A stretch of DNA of 64,000 nt from Dryocosmus kuriphilus (Eukaryota > Arthropoda > Insecta > Hymenoptera > Cynipidae). The translations under genes and the position numbers were made by a program. Below the pieces are notes generated by a model that worked only from the letters and a program-made list of their open reading frames with translations, was not told the origin of the DNA and searched no databases. The stretch covers positions 185,288,788-185,352,787 of the forward strand of contig CM076194.1 in assembly GCA_038277395.1 (NCBI GenBank). The letters are read 5' to 3'. This document shows, in pieces, positions 1 to 11,346 of this stretch (within the stretch, counting starts at the first letter, position 1; each line of letters starts with the position of its first letter).

Positions 1-708
1 ATAATTCTGTGAAGTTCATCCACTATAATAACATCTCTCCGAGAACTGATCGATCCGTATGACGCGTGGAGGTATGAGGAACTATAGACAGTCCTGAGGC
101 GTGCACTATATACCTTAAATATTTAGTTTGGCTGTACGTTTTATTTAAATTATTATTAAGATGATCTGTAAAAATTGTATTGAAATTAGGAATGTGCGAA
201 AAAAATTTCCGTTTCTAGATCATTTCCAAAAGATGCATTAGGCGATTTATAAAATAAGGTCCGTAGATGCATATATGTAGATCGTATGAATGCGCCGCAC
301 TACCTTGTTTAGACTTAATCTCGATAAAAAAGAATTTGATTGATGGCTAATTTTACTATGGGCTTACTACCGCCACGGCACCCCTGATGTTGTCATGTAT
401 GAAAAGAAGACCCCACCCCCTTTCCTGGCATTTCTGTCCATTCGAATCATTTTCTATCTTCAAGATTGAAGTGGGAAGAAACGGTATCTATCTTTATTCT
501 GATTCAATTCTTTCTTCGCCCGCCAGCGGGATATCAATTTTGGTTATTGGAAAATAATTAAAATACTGTTTTCCTCGATGCTTTGAATTCAATATTATTT
601 TTTATTTAAGTTTAAAACATTTTTAAAAAAAAGTATGGTGTTGTGGGGGCCCCAGCTATCGCCATCTCCTGTGAGACCAAATGCACCTGGCGGGCGGTGG
701 GCGGTGGG
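1..708. other. No gene recognised, AT-rich flank
   Basis: I see no coding region, RNA gene or repeat with a partner in this window. The stretch ends at the first base of the left inverted end of the hAT-like relic. Confidence 0.6.
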
Positions 709-1137
709 CAGTGGAGCGAAAAACAAAAGTTTCCGAATGGAATCGTAATAGTGTGGAAAAGTTACTCGTCAATGCGAGCGGAGGAAATTTTTTTTTGAAA
801 TCTGACAATATCTTGCGTTCGCGCATTGCATTCGAAGTTTTCAAATTTGAACAAAAATGCAACAGATATTTGAAAAATTGTAGAAGGTGTAAATTTTATC
901 CGATCAAGCTCATTTTTTGTACATAGCATGGCATTGAGGTATAGAATGGGTAAAAAATGCCACAAACCGCTCCTCTACGCCCTTCCAACCCCCTCGAAAG
1001 GGTAAAAATGACCAATTTTCGTTAAAAATAGCCCAAATTGCAGAAGGTGCAAATGTTGACCCATTGACCTGATTTTTTGTACATAAGGCGACCTTAAGGC
1101 TCAAAGTCGAAAAAATATCCCCCATCCTTGTTTCCCC
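709..1137 (+). repeat. Left terminal inverted repeat of the hAT-like element
   Basis: It pairs with 2808-3237 in inverted orientation with moderate divergence. It begins CAGTGGAGCGAA, the form expected of a hAT-type end. Confidence 0.7.
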
Positions 1138-1228
1138 GGAAGGAGGGGGGTTTCTCTTTACCCGAGCTAAAATACGGACTGCAGACTTTTGTCTGCAATT
1201 TTTTTTACGGAACGCGTTACGTTTAGGT

Positions 1229-2687
1229 TTGGTTGCCGCCCATTTACGATACCAATCTGTAAAAAAAGAAGATCATATTACATTAATTGAGGAACCGGGT
1301 TCAAAGTACCTTTGCCATCTAGTTCCTACCTCAAAAAGTGTGAAGGACACTGCTTTCTGCATCATAGACCATTTCGAAGAAAATGAAATAGATACTTCTA
1401 AATTTGTAGTGGTTGGGGCTGATGATACAGCAACAAACACTGGCTGGAAAAGTGGAGCAATTAAATATATAGAAATACGTTTAAAGAACCCAACAAAGTG
1501 GGTTACCTGTCTCCTACATTTTAATGAGCTACCTTTGAGCCATTTTATAGAAACATTTGATGGTAAAACCACAGGGCCTCGGTCTTTCAGTGGCCCTCTC
1601 GGCGAACAGCTGACTGTTTGCGAGCCTTTGCCTGTAGTTGCTTTTAAGAGAATTGAATGCCTCATTCCACAAATTGACCCACAAATCCTGAGTAAATGTC
1701 AGAGATACCTGCACGACCTTGCCGTTTCCATTGCTGCTGGGTCTTGTTCCTCAGACCTAGCGAATCGGGATCCGAGACCAATATATCATTCTCGGTAGTT
1801 AACGACAGCAAACAGGTTCCTGAGACTTTATATTTTATCGAAAACCCCACCTGAAAATCTCATCAACATTGTTAAATACGTTATGACAGTAGACGTACCT
1901 CTGTGGTTCGAAGTTAAGACAAGATCTTCAATAGTTTAGGGACCTAAGCATATTTTTGAATGCATCAAAAAATGCAGAAACTTACTTGCAAAAGTCTAAG
2001 AAGTGGTGAAGAAGGTCATTCAAAAAAATTCCTTCTTTACCCATCCAGAAAATCTTCTCCGTTCGATGGTAGTAGATGATAGGCAGCATGTTTGAGAGCT
2101 GGGACTTCGGCGAGTACTGAAAGCCAAAGAAACTACCACAAAGGGCAAATCTGTCCGAAATTTTTTAGTTTCGGCCATAAATTTTGATGCTAATGTTTAT
2201 TTTGATATTATAAATTGGTGTGCAACCAAAATTACCTGTCCACCTCTTTTGGCAACCGCTTCTTCAGCTGACATTGCAGACTTGATTTACCAAGGGGGAA
2301 AGCCAACTCAAAGAAAATTTAGAAATGATCTAAACTAAAAATACTCTTTTAACTTCACATATCAAAATTCAAGTAAAAAGTTGTCAATCAAAAATATTGG
2401 TCAAAATTTGAGCGCGGAGTTGTTTTTTGATTGGCAACTTTTTACTTGAAAGCCAGCTTTTCCTTTGAATCTGGCAGAAATACCATGTCATACTCAAGCC
2501 GTAGAGCGAGGTGTCAAGCTAGTAACACAGGCCTCCTCAACAGTTTACGGGCACGAGAGACATGATGGTTTCATAAGAGCCACTCTCGCCTCTCATGTTA
2601 CTATGCCAAAATTTGGAACTAAATCAAAATTCGCAGTACCTAAATCTGCATCATTCTCCATGCCCACTTTTGGTTGGTTGTTTGGGT
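1229..2687 (+). pseudogene. hAT-like transposase relic (about 480 codons, multiple stops)
   Basis: The frame opens by about 1229 and runs to a TAG at 1796-1798, which sits where the related proteins I remember have Trp in a His-Ala-Arg-Trp motif (here HSR then stop, then LTTANRFLRLY). The same frame continues through WFEVKT, a second stop near 1936, then, after a frame change, HPENLLRSMVVDDRQHV and ELGLRRVLKAKE. It ends with CHTQAVERGVKLVTQAS and HDGFIRATL (about 2485-2580). The order D (ADDTATNTGW), Cys-Leu-Leu-His, Arg-[Trp]-Leu-Thr, and Glu in AVERGVK is hAT-like. It matches by memory a widespread arthropod transposon-protein family. A small hairpin (2370-2448) has landed between the last two conserved blocks. 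It is not functional as written. The start codon is uncertain because the open frame may begin upstream of 1229. Confidence 0.72.
2370..2448. repeat. 79-bp hairpin insertion inside the transposase relic
   Basis: CAAGTAAAAAGTTGTCAATC at 2370 is repeated inverted at 2423-2448 with one G/A difference, around a loop of about 29 bases. It lies between the end of one conserved block (IADLIYQGG) and the start of the next (CHTQAVER), so it looks like a tiny foldback insertion. Confidence 0.7.
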
Positions 2688-2780
2688 AGGGTGTGTGTGA
2701 AACTTGCGGTGCAACCACTTTCCCGTGGTGAGTTCTGAGTTGTCCTAGGAAGGAAAGACCACAAGAGTGCACAATGTCGA

Positions 2781-2799
2781 CCCCCCCCCCCCCCCCCCC
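2781..2799. repeat. Poly-C run (19 C)
   Basis: Homopolymer at the inner edge of the right inverted end. The left end has only a short C-rich stretch there, so the run has expanded on one side. Confidence 0.9.
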
Positions 2800-2807
2800 T
2801 CCCTCCA

Positions 2808-3237
2808 GGGAAATATGGACGGGGTATTTTTTTCGACTTTGTGCCTTAAGGTCGCCTTATATACAAAAGATCAGGTCAATGGGTCAACATTTGCACCTCC
2901 TACAATTCGGGCTATTTTTAACGAAAATGGGAATTTTCACCCCTTCTAAGTGATTGGAAGGGGGTAAGGGAGGGATATGTGGCATTTTTTCCTCATTCTA
3001 TACATCAAGGCCATGCTATGTACAAAAAATGAGCTTGATCGGACAAAATTTGCACCTACGATTTTTCATATATCTATTCAATTTTTGTTCAAATTCGAAA
3101 ACTTTGAACGCGATGCGCGAACGGAAGATATTGTCCGATTTCAAAAAAAAAAAATTTCCCTGTCCTCGCATTTATGAGTAGCAGCCTTTCCGCGTTATTA
3201 CGTTTCCATTCGGATACTTGTTTGTTTTTCGCTCTGG
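2808..3237 (-). repeat. Right terminal inverted repeat of the hAT-like element
   Basis: Inverted partner of 709-1137. The shared stretch includes GGTCAACATTTGCACC and the outer GTTTTTCGCTC. Confidence 0.7.
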
Positions 3238-4928
3238 TCTAGACTGGGCACGGCTTCCATCTGCACATCGGCGCACAGTGGAGCGGAGGCTGAAAAAACC
3301 CCCAAAAATGGAACTTTTTTTCACCTATCATCAATTTTCCATTCTTCTATAGTTTTAGAATGGTGTTGCAGGTCCCATTTTCCTCAAAATAATTTAGATA
3401 GTTGATGAAAAGGACGTAAAAATCAATTTTTCCAGGTATAACAAATCTGGTGTTTTTAAATGGATGTATTTAAATATTTTTTCTCCTTTAATATTTCTAC
3501 TTGAAAAATCGTAACTCAAAGGGTCTTTTATGTATATAATAAGACTACCATTTGGCAATTTTAGCTGGCGAAAATCTCGTAATAAATCTAAATTTGTCGT
3601 ACAAAGCGAATATGCGTTAATTTTCCACGATTTTTTCTATCTGTTAGCTTACAAAGACGCTTCAGTGTTCTCCAAGAGGCGCCTAATTTTCTCGAATAGA
3701 TAGTATACTGAACTAACTATCCTGTCGTAGCGGACCATAGCCGACTGCGGTTGCAATATTTGTTTAATACTTACCGAATTTTCAAAGAAAATTTACGTAA
3801 GAAGTATGACGCTTTTGTTTTGAGTATATACCTCCTGGAAAAAAAATCCGTGTTTTGTCAAAAAAATAAATAAACTAAAATAAAATAAAAAACAAAATAT
3901 TCATTTCATTATAGAAATAATTACCTAGAGTCCTAGATAAAATTGCTAAAATAGTTTGGCGTAATAATATATAGGTATTGTCATATTTTTCATTTAAGAA
4001 TGAAAACATTCAAGTCATGCAGCATCAAATTTGTTGAGATCGTGAGACATGAGATATTCGAAGAAACTTGCGGATTTTGAAAACTCATAACAAGTAGGTA
4101 AATAGGTGGTATTTGAATTTAATTGTTCCTTGGTAACTAGGTATTAATTATTTCTGGCGGAATTTAGATTTTTTTTAATAACTGTCAACCAATCAATACT
4201 AGCATTTTTTTTAACATTAATAATTCATTTCCTTGGAAATTCAATAAAAGGCAGTATATTTGGATCATGTTCAGCACAGATATCTATGGTTGGTTGCATT
4301 CGATTTAGCATAAAAAAATACATAGAAAACGATACCCCACGTAATTTTTTGTCCATTTTTTTCAGATTTTTGTCATAAGCCACGGCTCAAAGATAAGAAA
4401 CACCGAGCGAAGCTTGAATTCTTTCTCTTCGAGCGCCGCTTGAAAATTTTCTAGAAAAATTTTCAAGCGAGTATCTATGGGTCGAACTCAACATTCTTCG
4501 GTATTTCAGAACGATTTTGCTTACTCCATTGTTATTATTCAGCTCCTCTAGAAACTTTCTCTTGAAATCTGGCAAACATCTGTTTCGACGGCAACGTTCG
4601 ATTCCCCTACATCTACCTGCCCTCTAAGTTTGGGACTCGGGTGACCATCTTCGCTTTATCTTCTCTCTCTGCATATTATCTATCCTCTCTTTCTCCCTTT
4701 GAAAACTCTAGTAAATTTTCTTATTTCGATCTCCCTTAGTTTATTGATATTTTTTCCGTTTCTTATTTTATCCTTTAAACTCTGATCAAGTTTAAAGGGT
4801 ATATCGAAATTGGAAAAAAAATACCTTGATCAATTGTGAGATAGGCAGGCGAATATTAAAAGAAAGAATGTAGCGAACTTTAGTTTTAATTTCTGCTAAG
4901 GACATTCAAACTCAACAGTTGACGGGGC
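3238..4928. other. AT-rich spacer with small palindromes, no gene seen
   Basis: No protein family is recognisable. CAGTGGAGCG at 3276-3285 repeats the hAT-type end motif in direct orientation. A near-perfect palindrome (CGCTTGAAAATTTT and its complement around CTAGA) lies at 4437-4469. A shorter hairpin (CCTTTAAACT and AAGTTTAAAGG) lies at about 4771-4798. Confidence 0.6.
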
Positions 4929-5751
4929 TTTAGAGCCAGTCATAGGGTTGTTGCATGTATAAAAATGACGGCAAATGCAACCAATGAAAAAAGCAATTTT
5001 TGAACTGTAGGCTTTTCATTGGTCGCCGCCATGATGGATTGTCATATGTGCAACAGATGATAATGACATAGTGAGTCAAGTTGCCCATCAAAAATATACA
5101 ACTCCGTAATTAAAGTTGTTTCTTGTAAAAAGAATAAAATAAAATAAACAAAGCACAATTAAAAGTGTATTACAATTCGGAGATGCGAAATAAGAATTTA
5201 CGTGATATAGTTGGAGTCCACCTAGCGATTTTATTGATGAAAAGTTTCGTGTTTTGCTTGTGAGGTGTGAGGTAATGCGATTGTTGACAGTTTTGGTTTT
5301 TAGCAGAAAAACATTAGTCTATTAATTTTTTGTGCTTTCACTTAATGTTAAAAATTTGGGAATGCTAGGTAAGTATTTACAGTAATAAAAATGCAGTATT
5401 TGAAATTTTCATCGTAAACAAAATTTAATTTTTCTTTTTGTATTTTCCTTCTTTTTCAGATTGTTTATTTTATGTGCACAGAATATTTTTCCAAAGTTTC
5501 AAGTCGATCGAAGTAAAAATCTAGGAGCGAGAGCCTTTGGAAATTCCTCTAATAAGTAAGTTAAAAAAAAAATTAATTTTTAAAAATTTAAATTTTTACA
5601 TTTAACAATAGTAAATTTTAAGAAAAATTTAATTCCCCTGATAAGTTAGTTTTAAAAAATTTTTCTTCGTTTTATTCCTACTAACTTTAATCGATTTTTT
5701 CTAAAAACACTATTTTTAAAGTTGGTGGTTACGATTTCTCAAAAACTAATA

Positions 5752-5965
5752 CACCGATCTTACTGAAATTTTACACACTTCAGAATAGGATTGACTAGTA
5801 ATTGAACGAAGGTTTTCTTTCGTTTTGCAACTAATTTTACAAAGCTAAACGTAGTGCACATTGTACCAAAAATTGTACTGTTTTGCATACAACTCTGCCA
5901 AAAATTCAAATTTTAATTTTTTATTTAAATCCTTCGTTCAGTCACGAGATATACTTATCTACTAA
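5752..5965 (+). repeat. 210-bp repeat A flanking the transportin-SR fragment
   Basis: It begins CCGATCTTACTGAAATTTTA and ends near CTTCGTTCAGTCACGAG. A diverged direct copy (repeat B) lies at 6616-6826 on the other side of the exon pair. Copies of A recur once per unit in the right-arm array (for example about 14375-14570 and 20437-20640, inverted). Confidence 0.75.
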
Positions 5966-6159
5966 AAGAAAATATTGGTTTTTTAATTTGGGATCCAGCT
6001 ATACATAAATTTATTCCAGGTGGCGCAAATAACATTTAATCTTTTATACGTTTGTAATTTTTGTGTCTAGTACTTTATTGTCATCATGGTCAGAGATATT
6101 TTACAATTTTACTGTATGGAAGGGAACTTAAATTTTAATTATTTCTTAAATTCTGACAG

Positions 6160-6606
6160 CTTGGTCTTGTGGAGGACGTCAGTGGTGGAGAAGAATTTGC
6201 CGACTTCAGAACGCGAGTCTCGGAACTAATCAAGGATATCGTATGCGTTATCGGAAGTAGTCACTGCTTCCGGCAAATGATCCTTACACTGACTGCAGAA
6301 GGATCCGGGGATCAAACGACACCCACGTGCAATTCGACAGAAGCTTCCCTATTCGTCATGCAAGCAGTGGCAAAGAATATTTTGCCGTTAGTACCTTTCG
6401 CTAAACTTTATCATTCACAACTCCTAATTGTACATTATTTATATTTTTATATCCGTCATTGTGTGTACGGAAGAATTAACTGAAAGGTGCAGTTCGCATT
6501 TTAGAGAAGAGAACGAGGTGGTTCCAAAGGTGGTGGAAGTTATTCTGAATTTGACGGAGAATATGCAGTGCGACATACAAGTTGGAGAGCTATGTGAATG
6601 GATCGA
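6160..6606 (+). pseudogene. Transportin-SR (TNPO3-like) two-exon fragment, left-arm copy
   Basis: Exon A (6160-6386) follows an AG acceptor and encodes GGEEFADFRTRVSELIKDIV, then CFRQMILTL and EASLFVMQAVAKNIL. This matches the mid-part of transportin-SR/TNPO3, an importin-beta receptor that carries SR splicing factors into the nucleus. A 118-nt intron (GTTAGT at 6387, TTTTAG at 6504) joins in phase to exon B (6505-6606), completing AKNILPEENEVVPKVVE and VILNLTENMQ, then GELCEWIE. Compared with TNPO3, about eight residues (an AVRYTSI-like stretch) are missing before GELCEWIE. The intron is retained, so capture was at DNA level rather than by retroposition. No other exons are present, so no full receptor is encoded here. 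Remote identity to importin-13 is less likely, judging by the EF-x-x-FR-x-x-V-x-[ED]-L pattern. Identity is from memory of the family. Confidence 0.8.
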
Positions 6607-6615
6607 GAGAATGAC

Positions 6616-6826
6616 CGATCTTATTGAAATTTTGCGCACTTTAAAATTGGATTGAATAGTGATTGAACGAAGATTTTTTTCGATTACAACTAATTTTACA
6701 ACGCCAAACGTAGTGTAAATTGTACAAAAATTGTACTGGTTTCCATGAAACTCTACAAAAAATTCAAATTTCAATTTTTTTTTAAAAATCCTTCGTTCAA
6801 CCACGAGCTATATTTTTTTTTTTTTT
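6616..6826 (+). repeat. 210-bp repeat B flanking the transportin-SR fragment
   Basis: Diverged direct copy of repeat A, fused to the end of exon B without a visible donor site. It starts CCGATCTTATTGAAATTTTG. The array junctions in the right arm fall inside this repeat. Confidence 0.72.
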
Positions 6827-7000
6827 TTTTTTTTTTTGTGGAGGAGGAGGAGGTGGAAATCCTTTTGACGGACTGAGTGTGGGACTCGGCCTAACGGCCC
6901 CTACCCACTAAAACCACCTCCTCTCCCGGCGCTCAGACTGTAAGTCCATTGTGCCTCACCCTTATACATCTGCTCTCTGTTGTGGGACTAAGTCCCATCT
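6809..7000 (-). repeat. Retroelement-like 3' tail (poly-A plus CCT-rich end), left-arm copy
   Basis: Read on the minus strand, this is GC-rich sequence ending in a CCTCC-rich stretch followed by a poly-A run, as expected for the 3' end of a truncated non-LTR element or SINE. The mirror copy lies at about 13310-13500, so it predates the palindrome. No coding part is left; the family is unknown. Confidence 0.5.
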
Positions 7001-7660
7001 TGGAAGATTTGGATCAGCAAATAAAATGTAAAGAAACAAAGAAAGAGGAAAGAATTGAGAAAGCGACCTCTAAAACCACTTCTTTCTCAATTTCTTTTTT
7101 AATAAAAGTTTAACATTTTAAAGAAAAGTTAAAGATCTAAAGAATTAAATGAAACAAAAATAAAAATTAGATTAAAAAATTCTTTCGTCTTTCTTTGTTT
7201 AACCCTCCTCAAGACTGAAAAAAAATTAAATAGAACTTTAGTTTGATTTCATCAATGGAAATCTGCGGAACTCGAGTCTGACAACTGCTGCTCCTCCGGT
7301 CGCCAAGGATAAACTGAAAACTCAGGTATATAAAATCAAGTAGACAAATTAAATGACTATTACCTATCCAAGTGAAAACAAATAATAAAGGGATAATACG
7401 AAGAAAACATTCCGCTTACACCACAAGCAATTAACGTCCAAGCAACTTCAAAGTAACATTTTTCATAGAGAAAAAAATACGGAAGATTTGGACCAACAAA
7501 AAAAAGTAACCAAACAAAGAAAGAGGAATAAATTGAGAAAGCGACCTCCAAAACCCCTTCTTTCTCAATTTCTTTTTTAATAAAAATTTAATGTTTTAAA
7601 GAAAAATTGCTTGTGGTGTAAGTGGAATGTTTTCTTCTTTTTATTATACTCTCTCCGGAA
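7001..7660. repeat. Non-coding repeat block, identical in both arms at about 7350-7660
   Basis: It contains two direct copies of a stretch of about 110 bp (about 6995-7085 and 7470-7580, AAAGCGACCTC present in each). It also has an internal inverted pair built on TTGCTTGTGGTGTAAG at about 7402-7430 and 7608-7636. The 63-codon frame at 7360-7551 (minus) is exactly the same in the right arm at 12759-12950. I recognise no protein and take the frame as chance, preserved by recent identity. Confidence 0.6.
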
Positions 7661-7764
7661 ACCAGGTCCCATCGGCTAAATTTCAAAAAATTTTAAATGA
7701 AGATTTTATAAAATATTGTTTCAATGTCTTTCTTTTATATGCTTAAGATTTTGAATAAAATAAT

Positions 7765-9360
7765 TTACTTATATCTATATTCGAATACGTCTCCTTCAGC
7801 GAGAATGCTCGCGTGGAGTCGATTTGGAAATTCAACTGTTGTGACTTGTCGCAGTACGTCCGGTGAGATATTTCTGATGATGTCATTGATCCGAACCTTA
7901 AGTTGCTCCAAGTTGACGAGGCGATTCTCCTCATAAATTTTGCTCTTTGTGTGGCCCCATGAAAAGAAGTCCAGAGGAGTGAGGTCTGGCGAACGCGGAG
8001 CCCATTATAGAAATGGACTGAACTTGCCGATCCACCGGCGGTCGAACATTTCGTTCAGTACATTCCTAACCCGATCGACTGTATGAGCTGGTGCTTCGTC
8101 TTGTTGCCAAATGATCTCCTGTATTTAAAATTTTATTGTTTACAAGTAGGTGCTTATACATTTACATACCTATAACGATTATGCCGATCCATGACAGCTC
8201 GGCTCTCGTTAAGAAATAGTCAAATTATTGTACTAAAAATATTTTTTTATACAGAATGAAGAAACTTACAACTTCCTCTTCATCCAAAGCATCGACCAAT
8301 GCTGGACCAACCTCTTCTGCAAGTAGTGCGACATACTTTTCAGCATTTAATGTGCCCTCTATGAAAAAGGGCCCAATAATCTTGTTGTCTAGCATGCCAC
8401 ACCACACATTGGCCGTAACTGGATACTGCGTGTGCGTCGGTACCAGAAATCCAGGATTTTGCCGGGACCACATTTGCAGTCGCTGGACATCGCGCGTACC
8501 GTCGAGCCTGAAACTGCATTCGTCGGTGAACAAGATCCGTCTCGCCATGTCCTCGGTTTCCTCCAACTGTTCCACCAGATACATGGACATTTCGTATCTT
8601 CTCTGCTTATCTTCGGCCTACAAAATCTGTCCATCTCTCGGCTTGTAAGGAAAATAGCCGCCTTCCTTCAGGACTCTCAATACGGAAGTTTGTCTCACCT
8701 CCAGATCTCGAGCTAACTGTCTGCATGATGTAAAGCCATTGATTTCAATCGCCGCACAAATTTGGATCCGCTTCTCTTCTGTCAATACGTGCCTCGTTCT
8801 TCGATTCTGAAAGTAAATTGTCACAATATAGGCCACTATTACTCAAACCTTAGGCACCAAGATACATTTCGTTAAATGTGCTAGGCATAGATTTTTAGGT
8901 TTTTCAATACTACCTTGGCGTTGATATATTAGTTATGGTTGGTAAATATGACCTGCTGAATTATTTTAAATTAAACATTTTTTTAGCTGTTTTATTTAAA
9001 ATTTTGTGACACTTGGACATGATGCGAAATGAAAGGATTTGTTTAAAAACGGTGCGGGTGGGTTTAGAGGGTTTAAAAATATTACGGTGGGGTCAAGTTA
9101 TTATTTATGGCTTGGTAAATCTGACCTGATAAATTATTTTTAATTTTTTGGTTCGATTACTTACTTCTGGTGCAGCTCCATGTAAGCCAGGACTCACGCA
9201 TCCCTTTTGCTGATAATCTGATAAAATTTTTTGTACTGTCGACAGCGAAGGTACAGGACGATTTTCTAACAGAACAGCAAAATTTGCTCTTGCATCTCTG
9301 CCACTGAACTCATCAAATGGTTGCTTTAAGCAAAAATTTTTTCTCCTCTAGCGTATACGT
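7765..9360 (-). pseudogene. Tc1/mariner-type transposase, left-arm copy, three exons, broken
   Basis: DNA cut-and-paste transposase. Exon 1 (about 9360-9172) encodes the N-terminal helix-turn-helix like that of DUF4817-type elements; its initiator ATG has become ACG and the frame is shifted. Exon 2 (8806-8270, AG acceptor, GTAAGT donor) carries HVLTEEKRIQICAAIEING, then SVLRVLKEGGYFPYKP, an in-frame stop after DGQIL, the first catalytic Asp in LFTDECSF, and NVWCGMLDNKIIGPFFIEG. Exon 3 (8118-7765) has the second Asp in QQDEAPAHT and the third in SPDLTPLDFF, with a stop just before WAPRSPDL. It ends FEYRYK. My count puts about 42 residues between the second and third acids, close to DD41D-type elements. 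It lies head-to-head with the right-arm copy. Confidence 0.82.
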
Positions 9361-9457
9361 TTTTTTCAGGTACTTCCAACGTCTAATTGTTATCCCAAAA
9401 GGAAATTTTCTTTATGGGATATCAATAAATACAGACAATGCACTAAAATACGACAAT

Positions 9458-9528
9458 ACGATTTAAATTCAGTTCTTAAACAAAAGAAAGTGAAACAAGC
9501 TAGGCTGTTTCCGGAGCACCTTCATGTC
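9458..9528. other. 71-bp spacer at the centre of the palindrome
   Basis: The inverted match stops at CGACAAT (9457) and restarts at ATTGTCG (9529). The intervening bases have no partner. The flanking 5' untranslated ends of the two transposase genes face each other here. Confidence 0.8.
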
Positions 9529-9857
9529 ATTGTCGTATTCTAGTGCATTGTCTGTATTTATTGATATTCCATAAAGCAAATTTCCTTTTGGGATAACAAT
9601 TAGACATTGGAAGTACCGGAAAAAATGTATACGCTAGAGGAGAAAAAATTTTTGCTTGAGCAACAACTTCGTGGGTTCAGTGGCAGAGATGCAAGAGCAA
9701 ATTTTGCTGTTCTGTTCGAAAATCGTCCTGTACCTTCGCTGTCGACAGTACAAAAAATTTTATCAGATTATAAGCAAAAGGGATGCTTGAGTCCTTGCTT
9801 ACATGGAGCTGCACCAGAAGTAAGTAATCGAACTAAAAAATTAAAAATAATGTAGCG

Positions 9858-10200
9858 GGTCATATTTACCAGACCATAACTAATACTTTAACCACACAGT
9901 AATATTTAAAAACCCACCCGCACAATTTCTAAATAAACACATTCATTTTCGCCTCATGTACGTGTGTCACAAAATTTTAAGCAAAACCGCTAAAAAAAGA
10001 TGAAATTCAAAATAATTTATCAGGTCAGATTTACCAAGCCATAAATAATAACTTAACCCCACCGTAATATTTTAAAACCCTCTAAACCCACCCGCACCGT
10101 TTTTAAACAAATCCTTTCATTTTCGTATCATGTACAAGTGTCACAAAATTTTAAATAAAACAGCTTAAAAAATGTTTAATTTAAAATAATTCAGCAGGTC
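9858..10200 (+). repeat. Two tandem copies of a 170-bp intron segment
   Basis: The string from GGTCATATTTACCA through CACAAAATTTTAA occurs at 9858-10028 and again at 10029-10200 with divergence. The left arm has the segment once (plus a fragment), so the duplication is specific to the right arm or was lost from the left. Confidence 0.65.
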
Positions 10201-10224
10201 ATATTTACCAACCATACTAATATA

Positions 10225-11346
10225 CACTACCGCTCACGAGTATTGCCCACCCCAGAGCTAAAATTAGTGAAAATTCAAAGTTTTGTATCATTGTCAAAAA
10301 TAGATGGATTTTAAAAATTCAAACGCAGTTTTAAAGAAAAAAGCAAGGCCTTTCAAGTCCCGTTGGGTTTTTTAAAAAATGTTGATAATTATGTTTTTAA
10401 CACTGAAAAAACAAAACAAAAACTTTCTTCCTTTTTTTGCCCGCAAGAAAACGTCTGCCATTTTTGAAGGACTCGATGGATTTAAAAATGATCAAGTAAA
10501 AAAGATGCGTATTTTTCTCCTCTTTAAAATGCGTGCAGCAAAACTCATTTTTATCGAGCCGTTTTAAAGTTATGTCGATGTTCGTGAAAAAAATCACCTT
10601 TTTTTCAAGTTTCATTATCTCCGAAACTATGCACTGTAAAAAAAAACTCCAGAGAGAAAAAATGTTCGTTTTTACATATAGAATAAGTATTTACTAATAA
10701 AATTTAAATTTGGAAAAACAATTTTTTTTTCCATTTTTACCTGCTGTTATACTATGTTATTTATTTAAAAAATTTTTAATGTGATTAAAAATATTATTCT
10801 TTAAATTTGTTCATATTTATAAATAATATCAATTACTTTTATGAAATTTCCTTACATTTGTTTACATATATTATGAATATTAGAAAAGTTCCATTGAAAA
10901 TACATGTAACATGTAAGTATAGTATAATAACAGCAGGTAAAAATGGGAAAAAAATTGTTTTTCCAAATTTAAATTTTATTCGTAAATACTAAAATCGACA
11001 TAAATTTAAAATGGCTCGATAAAAATGAGTTTTGCTGCACGCATTTTAAAGAGGAGAAAAATAAGCATCTTTTTCACTTGATCATTTTTAAATTCCTCGA
11101 GTCCTTCAAAAATGGCAGACATTTTTTTGCGGGCAAAAAAAATAAGAAAATTTTTGTTTTGTTCTTTCAGTGTAAAAAACACAATTATCAACATTTTTTA
11201 AAAAACCAACGGGAGTTGAAAGGCCTTGCTTTTTTCTTTAAAACTGCGTTTGAATTTTTAAAATCCATCTATTTTTGACAATGATACAAAACTTTGAATT
11301 TTCACTAATTTTAGCTCAGGTGGGCAATACTAATTGAGCGGTAGTG
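10225..11346. mobile_element. 1.12-kb palindromic (foldback) Tc1/mariner-type non-autonomous element
   Basis: It starts CACTACCGCTCA at 10225 and ends TGAGCGGTAGTG at 11346, with inverted arms of 400-500 bp meeting near 10750-10925. TA flanks both ends (10223-10224, 11347-11348). The left arm of the palindrome still has the unoccupied site ACTAATATATCAACGCC (about 8920-8937, complement), with a single TA at the insertion point. It has no transposase; peptides on its two halves are mirror images. It sits in intron 1 of the right-arm transposase gene. Confidence 0.9.

Larger units (their letters stand above)
709..3237 (+). mobile_element. Decayed hAT-like DNA transposon with long terminal inverted repeats
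   Basis: Bases 709-1137 reappear inverted at about 2808-3237. The match includes the outermost CAGTGGAGCGAAAAAC, seen on the right as the complement of CCAGAGCGAAAAAC. The peptides shadowing the two ends are recognisably the same when read from opposite strands. Between the ends lies one decayed transposase-like reading frame on the plus strand. The CAGNG-type terminus and the transposase motifs fit the hAT superfamily, but arms this long are unusual for hAT. I see no convincing 8-bp target duplication (GCGGTGGG on the left against TCTAGACT on the right), so the termini may be displaced by a few bases. Superfamily assignment is tentative; that it is a transposon is fairly sure. Confidence 0.72.
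4929..9457 (+). repeat. Left arm of the 16.5-kb palindrome
   Basis: From TTTAGAGCC at 4929 to CGACAAT at 9457 this sequence reappears inverted in 9529-21456. The order from outside inward is: outer flank, transportin-SR fragment between two diverged 210-bp repeats, poly-T and retroelement-like tail, a stretch identical in both arms (about 7350-7660), and the mariner-type gene. The arm is 4.5 kb against 11.9 kb on the right. The excess on the right is a tandem array, a 1.12-kb insertion and a 170-bp duplication. Confidence 0.88.

Noticed and set aside
6160..6606. An intact transportin-SR gene
   Set aside because: Only two internal exons are present in any copy; no upstream or downstream exons were found in either arm.
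7360..7551. 63-codon hydrophobic frame, identical at 12759-12950
   Set aside because: No family, no start context, and identity is explained by the near-identical palindrome arms.
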